NCBI GenBank assembly: GCA_020851795.1
Contig: JADZCA010000048.1
Location: 46,809 to 110,808 of the forward strand
Reading direction: 5' to 3'
Source of the DNA: Planctomycetota bacterium
GTDB lineage: Bacteria > Planctomycetota > PLA2 > JAEUHO01
Length of the DNA stretch: 64,000 nucleotides
Of this stretch, positions 7,103 to 15,621 are shown one piece after another. The translations under genes and the position numbers were made by a program. Numbering within the stretch: position 1 is the stretch's first letter; each line of letters opens with the position of its first letter. The notes under the pieces are model-generated. The model searched no databases. It saw only the letters and a list, made by a program, of their open reading frames with translations, and was not told the DNA's origin.

Positions 7103-8494
7103 TCAGCCGGCGTCCACCGGCCGCAGAGCGGCCGCCAGCGCGCGATAGTCGGCCTCGAAGGCCCGCCCGCGGCCCGCCTCGGCGTAGCGAAGGTTGGGCG
7201 CGTTCTTCTTCGCGACGACGTCGCGCGTCCACGGCAGGCCGCGGCGCGCCGCCATCGCGCGCAGCGCCTCGTTGACCGTGCGCGTCGCGTTGGCGTAGCC
7301 GAGCGCACGCTCGGCGTAGCGACGCGGGGAGAAGCGCGCGTGCCCGTCCACCACGGCCACGAGCGCGTCGGCGAGCCCGTCGTCGGAGGCGAACGCGCCG
7401 GTCTCGGCGTTGACGTGGGCGCGGTCGATCCCGACCTGGCCCGCCGTCACGACGACCGGCGTGCCGCACCAGAGCGCCTCGCCCAGCACGCGGCTGCTGC
7501 CCTCCTGCTTCGAGAGCAGGACCGCGCACCGGCTGCGCGCGGTGCGCCGCGCGACCTCGGCGTGGGGGAGCCGCTCGGCCACGGTCACCTGGTCGGAGAG
7601 GCCCCGCGCCGCGACCTGGCGTTCGATCTCCTCGCGCGTCCACACCGCGGGCACGCCCACGAGCAGCGTCGAGAGCCGCCGGCCGCGCGCGCGGGCGCGC
7701 GCGAGCGCGTCGAGCAGCGTCGCGTGGCGCTTGAGCGGGTCCCACGACGCGACCATGATCACGTCCTGCTCGAACGGCGCGTCGGCGGGCTTCTCCGCGA
7801 ACACCGCGGGGTCCACCCAGTCGGCCGAGCCGACGCGCACGGGCACGAGGTTGGTGCCCCACGCCGCGAGGAACGCGAAGTCCTCCTCGCGCGGCGCCAT
7901 GACGAGCGCGTCGAGGTCGCGCCCGAGGTAGGGGAGCAGGCGCCACTCGCGCGTGCCCCACGTGCTCGTCTCGAGCACGAGCTGCCAGCGCGCCGCCAGC
8001 GCGGGCAGGTCGAAGCACGCGGCGAAGGCCTCGATCGCCTCGTGGTACATGACGAGGAGCACGCCGCGCTCGCCGGTCGCGTCGTCGGGCGACTTGAGCA
8101 CCAGGACGTCGCCCTGGCGCTCCGGGTCGGGGTCGGGGCGCGGGTAGCGCAGCCGCACGCGGTCGTCGGGCGGGAACGCCGCGAACTTCGCGCGCAGCGC
8201 CCGCGCGCCGGCGCTGCGGACGAACTCGGCCCCCAGCGCGTTCTCCGCGACGGGGCGCAGCGTGCCGTCGGGCGCGCGCGTCGCCTCGTCCACCAGCCGT
8301 CGCACCCACGCGACGCGGCGCGCGCCGAAGCCCTCGTCGCCGAGGTGCTTCCACGCGTGCACGAGGCGCTGGAGCGCGGCGAACCGCCGCCCCCGCAGCA
8401 GCCGCGCGCGGGCGACGGCGCAGGACGCGAGCGCGAAGCCGCGGCGCAGCCACGGCGACGCGTAGACGCGGTCGCGCCAGCGGAGCCGGCTCAC
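7103..8494 (-). CDS. Glycosyltransferase family 4/1-like
   Basis: The protein is 463 aa. The GTG start at 8494 overlaps the stop of the upstream GNAT gene by four bases (GTGA). The C-terminal Rossmann half has the features of GT-B retaining transferases: DVIMVASWDPLKRHATLLDA, then VTVAERLPHAEVARR, and the sugar-nucleotide site SKQEGSSRVLGEALWCGTP with an E-x7-E-like arrangement. The N-terminal half is less conserved, with a basic start that may bind membrane. It probably adds a sugar to an undecaprenyl-linked oligosaccharide. Co-translation with a FemAB/GNAT protein suggests both act on the same glycan. Confidence 0.83.
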   Translation of the reverse strand: MSRLRWRDRVYASPWLRRGFALASCAVARARLLRGRRFAALQRLVHAWKHLGDEGFGARRVAWVRRLVDEATRAPDGTLRPVAENALGAEFVRSAGARALRAKFAAFPPDDRVRLRYPRPDPDPERQGDVLVLKSPDDATGERGVLLVMYHEAIEAFAACFDLPALAARWQLVLETSTWGTREWRLLPYLGRDLDALVMAPREEDFAFLAAWGTNLVPVRVGSADWVDPAVFAEKPADAPFEQDVIMVASWDPLKRHATLLDALARARARGRRLSTLLVGVPAVWTREEIERQVAARGLSDQVTVAERLPHAEVARRTARSRCAVLLSKQEGSSRVLGEALWCGTPVVVTAGQVGIDRAHVNAETGAFASDDGLADALVAVVDGHARFSPRRYAERALGYANATRTVNEALRAMAARRGLPWTRDVVAKKNAPNLRYAEAGRGRAFEADYRALAAALRPVDAG

Positions 8495-9696
8495 GCGTCG
8501 CTCCCCTCGCCGCCGTCCGCGTCCGTCGGGCGCGCGGGCTCGCCGCGCAGCCGCCGCACGATCGTGCGCAGCAGCGGGACGCGCTTGGCCGCCTCGCGCA
8601 GGCCCGCCGGCGCGGCGACGGTCGCCCACGCCAGCGCGCGCCGCGGGACCACGGTGAGCCGGCGGTACGCCGCCTGCGGCATCGCCCAGTGGCGGTGCCA
8701 CGGCATGTCGGTGAGGCAGTTGACCTCGTCGGCGCGGCCGGCCTGCGTCTCGCGCTCGAGCAGCCGCTCGAAGAGCAGGTTGCCGGGCCCGAGGCGCGCG
8801 AAGCGCTCGTCGTAGGCGATCTTGGCGAGCACGAGCGAGCGGCCCCAGCGCACCGCGAAGTGGACCGCGGCGACCTCGCCCCCGATCTCGAGCCGGTGCC
8901 ACTCGAGGCGGCCCTCGCGGTGGAAGCCCTCGGCCAGCGCCCGGTAGAAGGCCACGAGGCGCGGGTCCGCGGCGATCGCGGTCCCCGCGCGGCCCTTCCA
9001 GCCCGACGCCTCGACGCCGAGGAAGGCCGCGAGCCCGTCGGGGGTCGCCTGCGCGCCCTCGAGGAAGCGGAACGCGACGCCGGCCTCGCGCGCCAGCCGG
9101 TTGCCCGCCTTGCGCACGTTGCGGCGGAAGTTGTCCGGGAGGCGCGCGCGCAGCGCGGCGAGCGGCTCGCGCACGTCCACGAAGGAGCCGCGGCCGTCGT
9201 CGGCCTCGACGACCGTCGCGTCGAGGCGCGCCGCGGCGAGCGCGGCGGGCGTGCGCGACCCGTCGCGCACGCCGCACAGCGTCAGCGCCCGCGCGCCCGG
9301 CACCGCGCCGAAGGCGGCCCGCACGATCGACGCGGCGTCGGCGGCGGGCGCGTCGGCCGCGACGAGCAGGTCGCCCGCGCGCGTGTGGCCGTCGTGCGGC
9401 GCCCGCAGGCGCGCGCCGAGCCGCGACGGCGCCTCCACGACCGGCAGCACGCCGACCACCCGCGGGCCCGACGTCGTGACGTGCACGCGCAGCGTCTCGC
9501 CGTCGTCGAGCCGGTGCCGCGCGTACGCGTCCACCCACGTCGGCCCGAGCATCGGCAGCCGGGCGGGGGCTTCGAGCGCGAGCGCGTCCCATCCCGCGCG
9601 GTGCGCGGCGATCGCCGCGGCGGCGTCGAGCGTGGCGCCGCGTGACGTGCCGCCGGCGGTCGAGGCGTCGGGGGCGGGGGGCGGGAGGCGGTCCAC
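8491..9696 (-). CDS. GNAT / FemAB-like (CelD-type) acyltransferase
   Basis: The protein is 401 aa with a GTG start. The acetyltransferase_6 fold seen in exopolysaccharide loci is suggested by LPDNFRRNVRKAGNRLAR in the middle, then VAAVHFAVRWGRSLVLAKIAYDERFARLGPG spread over the next strands, and NLLFERLLERETQ before CLTDMPWHRHW. Family members are thought to acylate glycan or lipid-linked sugars, but few have a proven substrate. It is the first gene of a two-gene operon with the glycosyltransferase at 7103-8494, and is divergent from the export lipoprotein at 9792. Confidence 0.78.
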   Translation of the reverse strand: MDRLPPPAPDASTAGGTSRGATLDAAAAIAAHRAGWDALALEAPARLPMLGPTWVDAYARHRLDDGETLRVHVTTSGPRVVGVLPVVEAPSRLGARLRAPHDGHTRAGDLLVAADAPAADAASIVRAAFGAVPGARALTLCGVRDGSRTPAALAAARLDATVVEADDGRGSFVDVREPLAALRARLPDNFRRNVRKAGNRLAREAGVAFRFLEGAQATPDGLAAFLGVEASGWKGRAGTAIAADPRLVAFYRALAEGFHREGRLEWHRLEIGGEVAAVHFAVRWGRSLVLAKIAYDERFARLGPGNLLFERLLERETQAGRADEVNCLTDMPWHRHWAMPQAAYRRLTVVPRRALAWATVAAPAGLREAAKRVPLLRTIVRRLRGEPARPTDADGGEGSDA

Positions 9697-9708
9697 CGTG
9701 GGGTCTGC

Positions 9709-9779
9709 TCCGGGGGGGCGCTAACGTCCGGGGGGGCGAAACGCCGATCCGAGAGGATACGACCTCCCCTCCGGGGGGT
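9709..9779. promoter_or_regulatory. Direct repeats of TCCGGGGGG between divergent genes
   Basis: TCCGGGGGG(G) begins at 9709, 9727 and 9770, the first two with seven G and following CG. The spacing of the first pair is 18 bases, near two helical turns. This is the 95-base space between the divergent GNAT and export genes, so the repeats could be an operator. G-tracts also occur by chance in such GC-rich DNA. Confidence 0.3.
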
Positions 9780-9791
9780 GAGGAGGCCACC

Positions 9792-10571
9792 GTGCGCACC
9801 GTCCCGCTGCTCGTCGCGATCGCCGCCGCGTCCCTCGTCGGGTGCGCGTCGTCGTCTGCGACCCGTTATCGGCCCGGCGCCCCCGTCGCCGGAGCGGCGC
9901 CCGTGGCCGCGCCGGGGCCGGTCGCCGCCCCGACCGCCGTCGCCGCCCCCGCCGAGGGGCCGGCGCGGCCGGTGGCCCGGGTCCGCTACCGCTTCGACGT
10001 CGGCGACGAGATCGCGGTCGCCGTGTGGAAGGAGCCCGAGCTCGCCACGCAGCAGCGGATCCTCGCCGACGGGACGATCTCGCCGCCCCTGCTGCGGCCG
10101 ACGACGGTGGTCGGGCTCACCGTCGAGGAGCTGCAGAGCCGGCTGACGAAGGACTACGCCGAGTACCTCGTCGAGCCCAAGGTCTCCGTCCGCGTCGTGT
10201 CGATCCACGCCGACCGCGTCTTCGTGCTCGGCGAGGTGAAGGACCCGCAGGCCGTGACGCTGACCGGGCCCACCACGCTGCTCGCGGCCGTGGCGCAGGC
10301 CGGCGGCTTCGTCGAGGAGGCGGCCGACAAGACCAGCGTCCTCATCATCCGCAAGGGCGCCGACGGGCGGCCCGAGGCGACGGCGGTCAACCTCAAGGCG
10401 ATCCTCGCCGGCCACGACGTGGACGCGTCGCTGCAGCGCGGCGACATCGTCTTCGTGCCCGCGCGCGGCGTCACCGAGTGGGCGCGCACGGTCGGGCAGG
10501 CGCTGTCGCCGCTGAGCACCGCGCTCGGCACGGCGAGCAGCGTCGCGGCCCTCATGGTCGCCGGCAACTGA
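9792..10571 (+). CDS. Polysaccharide export outer-membrane lipoprotein (Wza-like, SLBB)
   Basis: The protein is 259 aa from GTG 9792, with GAGGAGG five bases upstream. The signal peptide ends in a lipobox (ASLVGC, Cys17). After a Pro/Ala linker the Poly_export domain starts at YRFDVGDEIAVAVWKEPEL, followed by DGTISPPLLRPTTVVGLTVEE. An SLBB domain contains RVFVLGEVKDPQAV and LLAAVAQAGGF. Its C-terminus carries a hydrophobic helix-like SPLSTALGTASSVAALMVAG. It forms the outer-membrane or periplasmic part of the exopolysaccharide channel. It is about 30 kb away from the Wzz/ATPase genes at 41.6-44.0 kb that it should work with. Confidence 0.9.
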   Translation: MRTVPLLVAIAAASLVGCASSSATRYRPGAPVAGAAPVAAPGPVAAPTAVAAPAEGPARPVARVRYRFDVGDEIAVAVWKEPELATQQRILADGTISPPLLRPTTVVGLTVEELQSRLTKDYAEYLVEPKVSVRVVSIHADRVFVLGEVKDPQAVTLTGPTTLLAAVAQAGGFVEEAADKTSVLIIRKGADGRPEATAVNLKAILAGHDVDASLQRGDIVFVPARGVTEWARTVGQALSPLSTALGTASSVAALMVAGN

Positions 10572-10628
10572 CCTCGCCGAGGCCCGGACGGTGCGGATGC
10601 AGCAGGGAGGGTCCCGAAACCGAGCCTA
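10572..10628 (-). repeat. Truncated type-A fold-back element adjoining a TAG stop
   Basis: Read on the minus strand from the TAG of the acyltransferase gene, about 50 bases (GGCTCGGTTTCGGGACC, CCCTGCTGC, TCCGCAC, CCGGG, GGCGAGG) match the first part of the complete element at 30039-30216. The second half, including the closing arm, is missing: the sequence stops directly at the TGA of the opposing export gene. Confidence 0.65.
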
Positions 10629-11624
10629 GCTCGGCTCGTCGGCGTCGAGGAGGCTGTAGGGGGGATAGGGCCCCAGCTCGGGCGTGGGGCGGCTCTTCCA
10701 GCGCTTGAGCATCCACGCCCACGCCTCGGGGTGCTCGCGGATCGCGCGCGAGAACACGTCGTTCACGCGCGCGAGCGCGGCCGCCACGTCGCGCTCCTCG
10801 TCGCCCGTGCGCTCCATGAGGTCGCCCGACACCCACAGGCGCCAGCGCGCCTCGCCCTCGGGCACCAGCAGCGCGACGGCGAGCGGCACCTCGTGCCACC
10901 ACGCGAGCTTGGCGGGCACGGGCGTCGTGCGGGCCGGGATCCCGAGGAACGGCACGTACGTGCCGCCGTAGCGGCTGGGCACGTTGCGGTCGGCCAGCAG
11001 CGAGACGCACCGCCCCGCCGTGAGCGAGGCCCGCAGCGCGACCGCGCCGCCCTTGCGCATCGCCGCGCGGCCGCCCGCGTGGGCGCGCAGCCGCTCGAAG
11101 AGGCGGTCCACCGCGAGCGAGCCGGTGCTCTCGGCGACGTAGTCGGTCGGCGGGAGGTAGCCGAGGCCGTCGGCCGCGGCGAGCAGCATCTCCCAGTTGC
11201 CGAAGTGCGCCGACGCGACGACCCAGCCGCGGTGGCGCGCCGCGAGCGCGCGCAGGCGCGCCTCGTCCTCGGGCGCGACCCGCACGTAGCGCGCGAAGCG
11301 GGCCGGCGTCATCGGCTGCACGTGGAACAGCAACGCCTCGGCGAGGACCGCGGTGCGGTAGGCGCCCCGCATCACGCGCCGCCGCTCGGCGGGCGGCATC
11401 TCGTCGCCGTACACCGCGGCGAGGCCCTCGAGCGCGGCGCGACGGCCGCGGCGGTCGAGCACGCTGAGCAGGTCGGCCGCGACGCGCGCGAGCCCCCGCA
11501 CCGCGCGCTCGGGGAGCGCCGGCATCACCTTCGAGAGGACGACGAGCGGGGCGACCGCGAGCCGCTCGGCCAGCCCGCGCGCGCCGCGCTGGAGCCGAGC
11601 CCGGAGCGAGCCCTTGCGCGCCAC
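10626..11624 (-). CDS. LpxL/HtrB-type lysophospholipid acyltransferase
   Basis: The protein is 332 aa from GTG 11624. The catalytic His-x4-Glu motif is in VVASAHFGNWEMLLAA, and later CVSLLADRNVPSRYGGTYV resembles the arginine/glycine region of LpxL proteins. An N-terminal hydrophobic stretch (AVAPLVVLSKVMPAL) may anchor it to the inner membrane. Family members move acyl chains from acyl-ACP to lipid A or other amphiphiles. As the last gene of the ten-gene ketosynthase cluster, it probably transfers the acyl product of that cluster to its final carrier. The stop TAG is followed by a truncated fold-back repeat. Confidence 0.87.
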   Translation of the reverse strand: MARKGSLRARLQRGARGLAERLAVAPLVVLSKVMPALPERAVRGLARVAADLLSVLDRRGRRAALEGLAAVYGDEMPPAERRRVMRGAYRTAVLAEALLFHVQPMTPARFARYVRVAPEDEARLRALAARHRGWVVASAHFGNWEMLLAAADGLGYLPPTDYVAESTGSLAVDRLFERLRAHAGGRAAMRKGGAVALRASLTAGRCVSLLADRNVPSRYGGTYVPFLGIPARTTPVPAKLAWWHEVPLAVALLVPEGEARWRLWVSGDLMERTGDEERDVAAALARVNDVFSRAIREHPEAWAWMLKRWKSRPTPELGPYPPYSLLDADEPS

Positions 11625-11635
11625 GGGCCCCGCGC

Positions 11636-12733
11636 CTAGCCCACGCGACCGAGGACGAGCGCCTCGACCTGCCCGTCGAGGCCGCACGAGAGCACCAGCG
11701 CCGAGCGGCCCGCGGGCCGGCCGTCGGGCAGGGTCCCGCGCGCGAGCGCCTCGACGGCGAGCACCAGCTCGGCGGCGTCCGACCCGGGCCCCGCCTCGCC
11801 GAGCGCGCGCCGCAGCTCGACGGGGCGGCCGGGCGCGCCCGACGCGACCCCGTCGGCCGCACCGGCCCAGACGGCCCCGAGCGCGTGCGGCGACAGGCCC
11901 GCCTCCTCGCACGCCGCCCCGACCGCCGCCGCCACCGCGGCGCCGTGGTGGGGGGGCGCGCCGAACGCGCCGCCCGAGCCCAGCACCGCCACCGCGGGCG
12001 CGAGGCCGCGCGCGCGCGCGTCGGCGAGCGGCTCGAGGACGAGCGCGCCGGCTCCCTCGCCGGGCACGACGCCCGCGAGGCTGCGGCCGAGGCGCTCGAG
12101 CTCGGTGCGCGTGACGGGGCTCGTCAGGCGCCCGGCGCCGCACGCCACCGCGACCGCGGCGTCGCCGCGCGCGACCGCGCGCGCCGCGAGCCCGGCGGCG
12201 GCCGTGCCGCACGCCGACCAGCCCGACACGCTCGTGTTCGCGCCGCGCAGCCCGTGCCACGCCGACACGAAGGAGAACGCGTTGTTGTTGAGCGTCTCGA
12301 GCAGGTAGAAGGGGTTGAGCTTGCGCTGCGTGGCGACGTTGAGCGCCTCGGCGTCGAGCGGGCGCCGGAACCCGTCGGTCGCGTCGTCGAACGCGGGGCG
12401 GTACGCGAAGAAGTCGGTGACGCCCCAGTCGATCTCGGCGAGGTAGAAGCCCTTCGTGCCGTCGTCGTGGCCGGCGCCGGCGAGCCGGGCCGCCGCCGCG
12501 GCCTGCGCGACCGCCTCGGCCGCGAGCAGGCCCGAGCCGTTGAGGAACTTCGCCTGGCTCTCGAGCTCCTCCGGCACCGCCGCGCGCAGGAGCGGCGCGG
12601 CCGCGGCGGCGACGGGCGGGGCCGCCGCGCGGCCCGCGGCGAGCGCCGTCCACGTCGCGGCGAGGTCGGCGCCCAGCGGCGTGACCAGCCCGCGCCCGAC
12701 CACCGCGGCGTCGCGGTCGCGCGGGGCCCTCAC
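11636..12733 (-). CDS. Beta-ketoacyl synthase-like protein, catalytic histidines not found
   Basis: The protein is 365 aa, short for a ketosynthase. GTG 12733 overlaps the preceding stop (GTGA). The thiolase fold is visible: VVGRGLVTPLGADLAATWTA at the N-terminus and the nucleophile region SGWSACGTAAAGLAAR with a Cys. VVPGEGAGALVLEPL is the usual conserved block. The two His motifs of condensing enzymes (HGTxTxxND and KxxxGH) are absent: the first region reads VWAGAADGVASGAPG and the second GSDAAELVLAVEA. It may be a non-decarboxylating partner, a priming or chain-transfer protein, or a regulatory subunit. Assignment to the fold is firm, activity is not. Confidence 0.8.
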   Translation of the reverse strand: MRAPRDRDAAVVGRGLVTPLGADLAATWTALAAGRAAAPPVAAAAAPLLRAAVPEELESQAKFLNGSGLLAAEAVAQAAAAARLAGAGHDDGTKGFYLAEIDWGVTDFFAYRPAFDDATDGFRRPLDAEALNVATQRKLNPFYLLETLNNNAFSFVSAWHGLRGANTSVSGWSACGTAAAGLAARAVARGDAAVAVACGAGRLTSPVTRTELERLGRSLAGVVPGEGAGALVLEPLADARARGLAPAVAVLGSGGAFGAPPHHGAAVAAAVGAACEEAGLSPHALGAVWAGAADGVASGAPGRPVELRRALGEAGPGSDAAELVLAVEALARGTLPDGRPAGRSALVLSCGLDGQVEALVLGRVG

Positions 12734-13203
12734 GGCCGACCCCCGCGCGAGGCCGGCGTCATCCGCACGCCGCGCAGCGCCTGGCTGAGCCGCTCGACGC
12801 GCGCGCGGTCGTCGAGGTCGTCGAGCGCGACGACGGTGCCCTCGAGCTCGACGGCGGCGCGGCGCTCGCCGCCCACCGACGCCTCGCCACGGTAGGCGCG
12901 GCGGGCGGGGTCGCCGGTGGGGACCACCTCGAGCGCGAGGTCCACGCGGTCGCCCGGCCCGGAGAAGCCGAAGTAGCGGGCGGAGGCGACGCGCTCGACG
13001 AGGAACCAGCGCGAGAAGCCCGACGTGAGCGCCTCGTGCCAGCCCGCGAGCTGCGCGAAGGCCTCGAGGACGAGGCTGCCCGGGAGGATCGGGCGCTCGG
13101 GGAAGTGCCACTCGAGGAAGTCCTCGCTCATCGCGACGGTCTTCCACCCGCGCGCGCGGTCGGGGGCGACCTCCTCGATCCGGTCGAGCAGCAGGTACCT
13201 CAC
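12730..13203 (-). CDS. FabZ/FabA-type 3-hydroxyacyl-ACP dehydratase (hotdog)
   Basis: The protein is 157 aa. The catalytic His is in EWHFPERPILPGSLVLEAFAQ, the acid in LEAFAQ, matching the FabZ active site H...PG...E. The single hotdog fold continues with YFGFSGPGDRVDLALEV and GTVVAL. GTG 13203 overlaps the acpS stop by four bases. It would dehydrate 3-hydroxyacyl-ACP made by the cluster FabG. It pairs with a second hotdog gene at 15618-16055, so the two may form a heteromer or act at different chain lengths. Confidence 0.88.
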   Translation of the reverse strand: MRYLLLDRIEEVAPDRARGWKTVAMSEDFLEWHFPERPILPGSLVLEAFAQLAGWHEALTSGFSRWFLVERVASARYFGFSGPGDRVDLALEVVPTGDPARRAYRGEASVGGERRAAVELEGTVVALDDLDDRARVERLSQALRGVRMTPASRGGRP

Positions 13204-13592
13204 GGGCGGGCTCCGAACACGACGGACGCGAGGGCGAGGTCCCCCGCGTGGGAGAGCGAGAGGGCGCCCGCGTCGAGGCCGAGGCGCTCGACGGCGCGGG
13301 CGATGCGGCCGGTCAGCACGAGGCGCGGCGCGCCGTGCTCGCGCACGACCTCGATCTCGTGCAGCGCGGCGTCGGGCCCCTCGGTCGAGAGGCCGCGGCG
13401 CAGCGCCTTGAGCACCGCCTCCTTCGCCGCGAAGCGCGCGGCGAAGTGCGGCCACGGGTCGGGGCGCGCGTGCGCGTACGCCCGCTCGCCCTCGGTGAAC
13501 AGGCCGGCCTCGAGCGCGGGGTTGCCCTCGACGGCCGCGCGCAGCGCGGGCACGTGCACGAGGTCCACGCCGTGGCGGAGCACGCCGCTCAT
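13200..13592 (-). CDS. acpS: Holo-ACP synthase (AcpS-type phosphopantetheinyl transferase)
   Basis: The protein is 130 aa. N-terminal HGVDLVHVPAL holds the Mg-binding Asp. ARFAAKEAVLKALRRGL is the WxxKEAxxK-type block. The C-terminal LSLSHAGDLALASVVF fits AcpS. It installs 4'-phosphopantetheine on the cluster ACP (gene at 18505-19077). ATG 13592 overlaps the FabG stop (ATGA). Whether this is the genome's only AcpS or a dedicated copy cannot be told from the window. Confidence 0.9.
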   Translation of the reverse strand: MSGVLRHGVDLVHVPALRAAVEGNPALEAGLFTEGERAYAHARPDPWPHFAARFAAKEAVLKALRRGLSTEGPDAALHEIEVVREHGAPRLVLTGRIARAVERLGLDAGALSLSHAGDLALASVVFGARP

Positions 13593-14344
13593 GCCACCGA
13601 CATCCCGCCGTCCACGACGAAGGACTGGCCGGTCACGTAGGCGGCGTCGTCGCTGCACAGGAAGAGGACGAGGCCCGCGACGTCCTGCGGGGTGCCGTAG
13701 CGGCCCATCGGGATCCGCGCGAGGATCTGGTCGCCCGCGCGGCGCTTGACCGCGGCGGTCATGTCGGTGTCCACGAAGCCGGGCAGCACCGCGTTCACCG
13801 TGACGCCGCGGTCGGCGACCTCGACGGCCACGGCGCGGGTGAACGAGATCACCGCGCCCTTGGCCGCCGCGTAGTTGGTCTGGCCGCGGCCGCCGCGGAT
13901 CCCCGACACCGACGCGACGTTGACGACGCGCCCGGCGCGGGCGCGGAACATCGCCTCGAGCGCGCGCTTGGTGCAGTGGAAGACGCCGTCGAGGTCCACG
14001 TCCATCACGCGGCGCCAGTCGTCGGGCTTCATCGTCAGGAGCAGCGTGTCCTTGACGATGCCCGCGTTGTTGACGAGCACGTCGAGGCGGCCGTGGCGCT
14101 CGAGCACCGACGTGAACATCGCCTCCACGTCGGCGGGCTTGCCCACGTCGGCCGCGACGGCCTCGGCGCGGTGGCCCTCGGCGACGAGCTCGGCGACGAG
14201 CGCCTTCGCCGGCGCCTCGGACCGCGCGTAGTTGACGACCACCGTCGCGCCGCTCTGCGCGAGCCGGCGGCAGACGGCGGCGCCGATCCCGCGGGCGCCG
14301 CCGGTCACGAGGGCGACGCGGTCCTTGAGGTCGGCACGGATCAC
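13589..14344 (-). CDS. 3-oxoacyl-ACP reductase FabG-like (SDR)
   Basis: The protein is 251 aa, FabG size. Rossmann motif VALVTGGARGIGAAV, structural NNAG in VLVNNAGIVKDT, catalytic Ser in VNVASVSGIRGG, and Tyr-x3-Lys in TNYAAAKGAV. The C-terminus YVTGQSFVVDGGMSV is typical. It uses NADPH to reduce the 3-keto group after each condensation. GTG 14344 overlaps the ketosynthase stop (GTGA). I leave the symbol empty because a housekeeping fabG is likely elsewhere. Confidence 0.93.
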   Translation of the reverse strand: MIRADLKDRVALVTGGARGIGAAVCRRLAQSGATVVVNYARSEAPAKALVAELVAEGHRAEAVAADVGKPADVEAMFTSVLERHGRLDVLVNNAGIVKDTLLLTMKPDDWRRVMDVDLDGVFHCTKRALEAMFRARAGRVVNVASVSGIRGGRGQTNYAAAKGAVISFTRAVAVEVADRGVTVNAVLPGFVDTDMTAAVKRRAGDQILARIPMGRYGTPQDVAGLVLFLCSDDAAYVTGQSFVVDGGMSVA

Positions 14345-15621
14345 GAGGCGGTCCCTCCCGGGGCCTTGCGCAGCGCGATGGTGGCATTGTGCCCGCCGAA
14401 GGCGAGGCCGTTGACGAGCGCGGCGCGCACCGGCGTGCGGCGGGCGGCGCCGAGCACGTGGTCGAGCGCGCACGCGGGGTCCACCTCGGCGGGGGCGAGG
14501 TTGATCGTGGGGGGCACGACGTCGCGCGCCACCGAGAGCACGGCGCTGGCGAAGGAGACCGCGCCGGCGGCGGCGAGGAGGTGGCCCATCGCCGCCTTGC
14601 CCGACGACACGGCGACCCGGCTCGCGTGGGGGCCGAACACCGTGCGGATCGCCTTCGCCTCGGCGGGGTCGTTGAGCTTCGTGCCCGTCGCGTGGGCGCT
14701 CACGTAGTCCACCTCGGACGGGTCGAGCGCGCCGTCGGCGAGCGCCTTCGCCATCGCCTGCGCGGCGCCGCGCCCCTCGGGGTGCGGCGCGGTGACGCGG
14801 AAGGCGTCGAACGACGCGCCGTAGCCGGCCACCTCGCACAGCGGCGTCGCGCCGCGCGCGCGGGCGTGCTCCTCGGTCTCGAGCACGGCGACCGCCGCGC
14901 CCTCGCCCGTCACCATGCCCGTGCGCCGCCGCGAGAAGGGGCGGCACGCGGTCGCGCCCTCCTCGGTCGCGGCCGCGCCGAGCAGCACGAAGAACACGAG
15001 GCCGAAGGGGTCGCCCATCGCGTCGGCGCCGCCGGCGAGCATCACGTCGGCCTTGCCCGCGCGCATCGCGCGCAGGGCGGAGCCGATCGCCTGCAGCGAC
15101 GCGGCGCACGCGGTGGTCACCGTGCTGACCGGGCCGCCCAAGCCGAGGCGGCGCGCGACCTCGGTGGCGGGGCGGTCGGGCGGGTTGCGCCACAGCGAGC
15201 CCCCGTGCACGGCCGCGGGCCCCGCCGCCAGCCGGGCGAGCTCGACGCGGCCGTCCTCGTCGGCCGCGGCGACGAAGTCCTCGAGCCGGTGCGCCCCGGG
15301 CCCCGACGCGACGGCCGCCCCCGCGCGTGCGAGCGCGGCCGCGGGCAGCGCCGCGTGCGCGACGGCGCGGCGCGCCGCCGCGACGGCGAACAGCGTGCGC
15401 AGGTCGGTCGTCGCGGCGTCGGCGCCGAACTCGGCGCGCAGGCGGTCGATCGTCGCGTCGGGCACCTCGCCCACCGAGCGCGCGGGCGGGCGCTGCGCGG
15501 CGAAGCGCCGCGACGAGGCCGTCCCCGGCGTGCCGTCGAGCCACGCACGCCACACCGTCTCGAGGTCGTCCCCGAGCGGCGTGACGACGCCGAGGCCCGT
15601 GACCACGACGCGGCGGCTCAC
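14341..15621 (-). CDS. Beta-ketoacyl-ACP synthase II-like (complete active site)
   Basis: The protein is 426 aa. N-terminus VVVTGLGVVTPLGDD. The catalytic triad is complete: Cys in VTTACAASLQAI, His in SAHATGTKLNDPAE, and Lys/His in SGKAAMGHLLAAAG. MVTGEGAAVAVLE is the usual glycine-rich strand. It performs decarboxylative condensation of malonyl-ACP with a growing acyl chain. GTG 15621 overlaps the stop of the neighbouring hotdog gene. The first 150 residues are less typical than in FabF, with an Ala-rich insertion before the Cys, which suggests a specialised substrate. Confidence 0.92.
   Translation of the reverse strand: MSRRVVVTGLGVVTPLGDDLETVWRAWLDGTPGTASSRRFAAQRPPARSVGEVPDATIDRLRAEFGADAATTDLRTLFAVAAARRAVAHAALPAAALARAGAAVASGPGAHRLEDFVAAADEDGRVELARLAAGPAAVHGGSLWRNPPDRPATEVARRLGLGGPVSTVTTACAASLQAIGSALRAMRAGKADVMLAGGADAMGDPFGLVFFVLLGAAATEEGATACRPFSRRRTGMVTGEGAAVAVLETEEHARARGATPLCEVAGYGASFDAFRVTAPHPEGRGAAQAMAKALADGALDPSEVDYVSAHATGTKLNDPAEAKAIRTVFGPHASRVAVSSGKAAMGHLLAAAGAVSFASAVLSVARDVVPPTINLAPAEVDPACALDHVLGAARRTPVRAALVNGLAFGGHNATIALRKAPGGTAS

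Noticed and set aside
2922..8453. Very long open frames on the opposite strands (for example 1843 codons at 2922-8453, and others over 700 codons)
   Set aside because: They are by-products of extreme GC content. Their translations are Arg/Ala/Gly/Pro-rich with no motif, while the other frame contains clear enzyme families.
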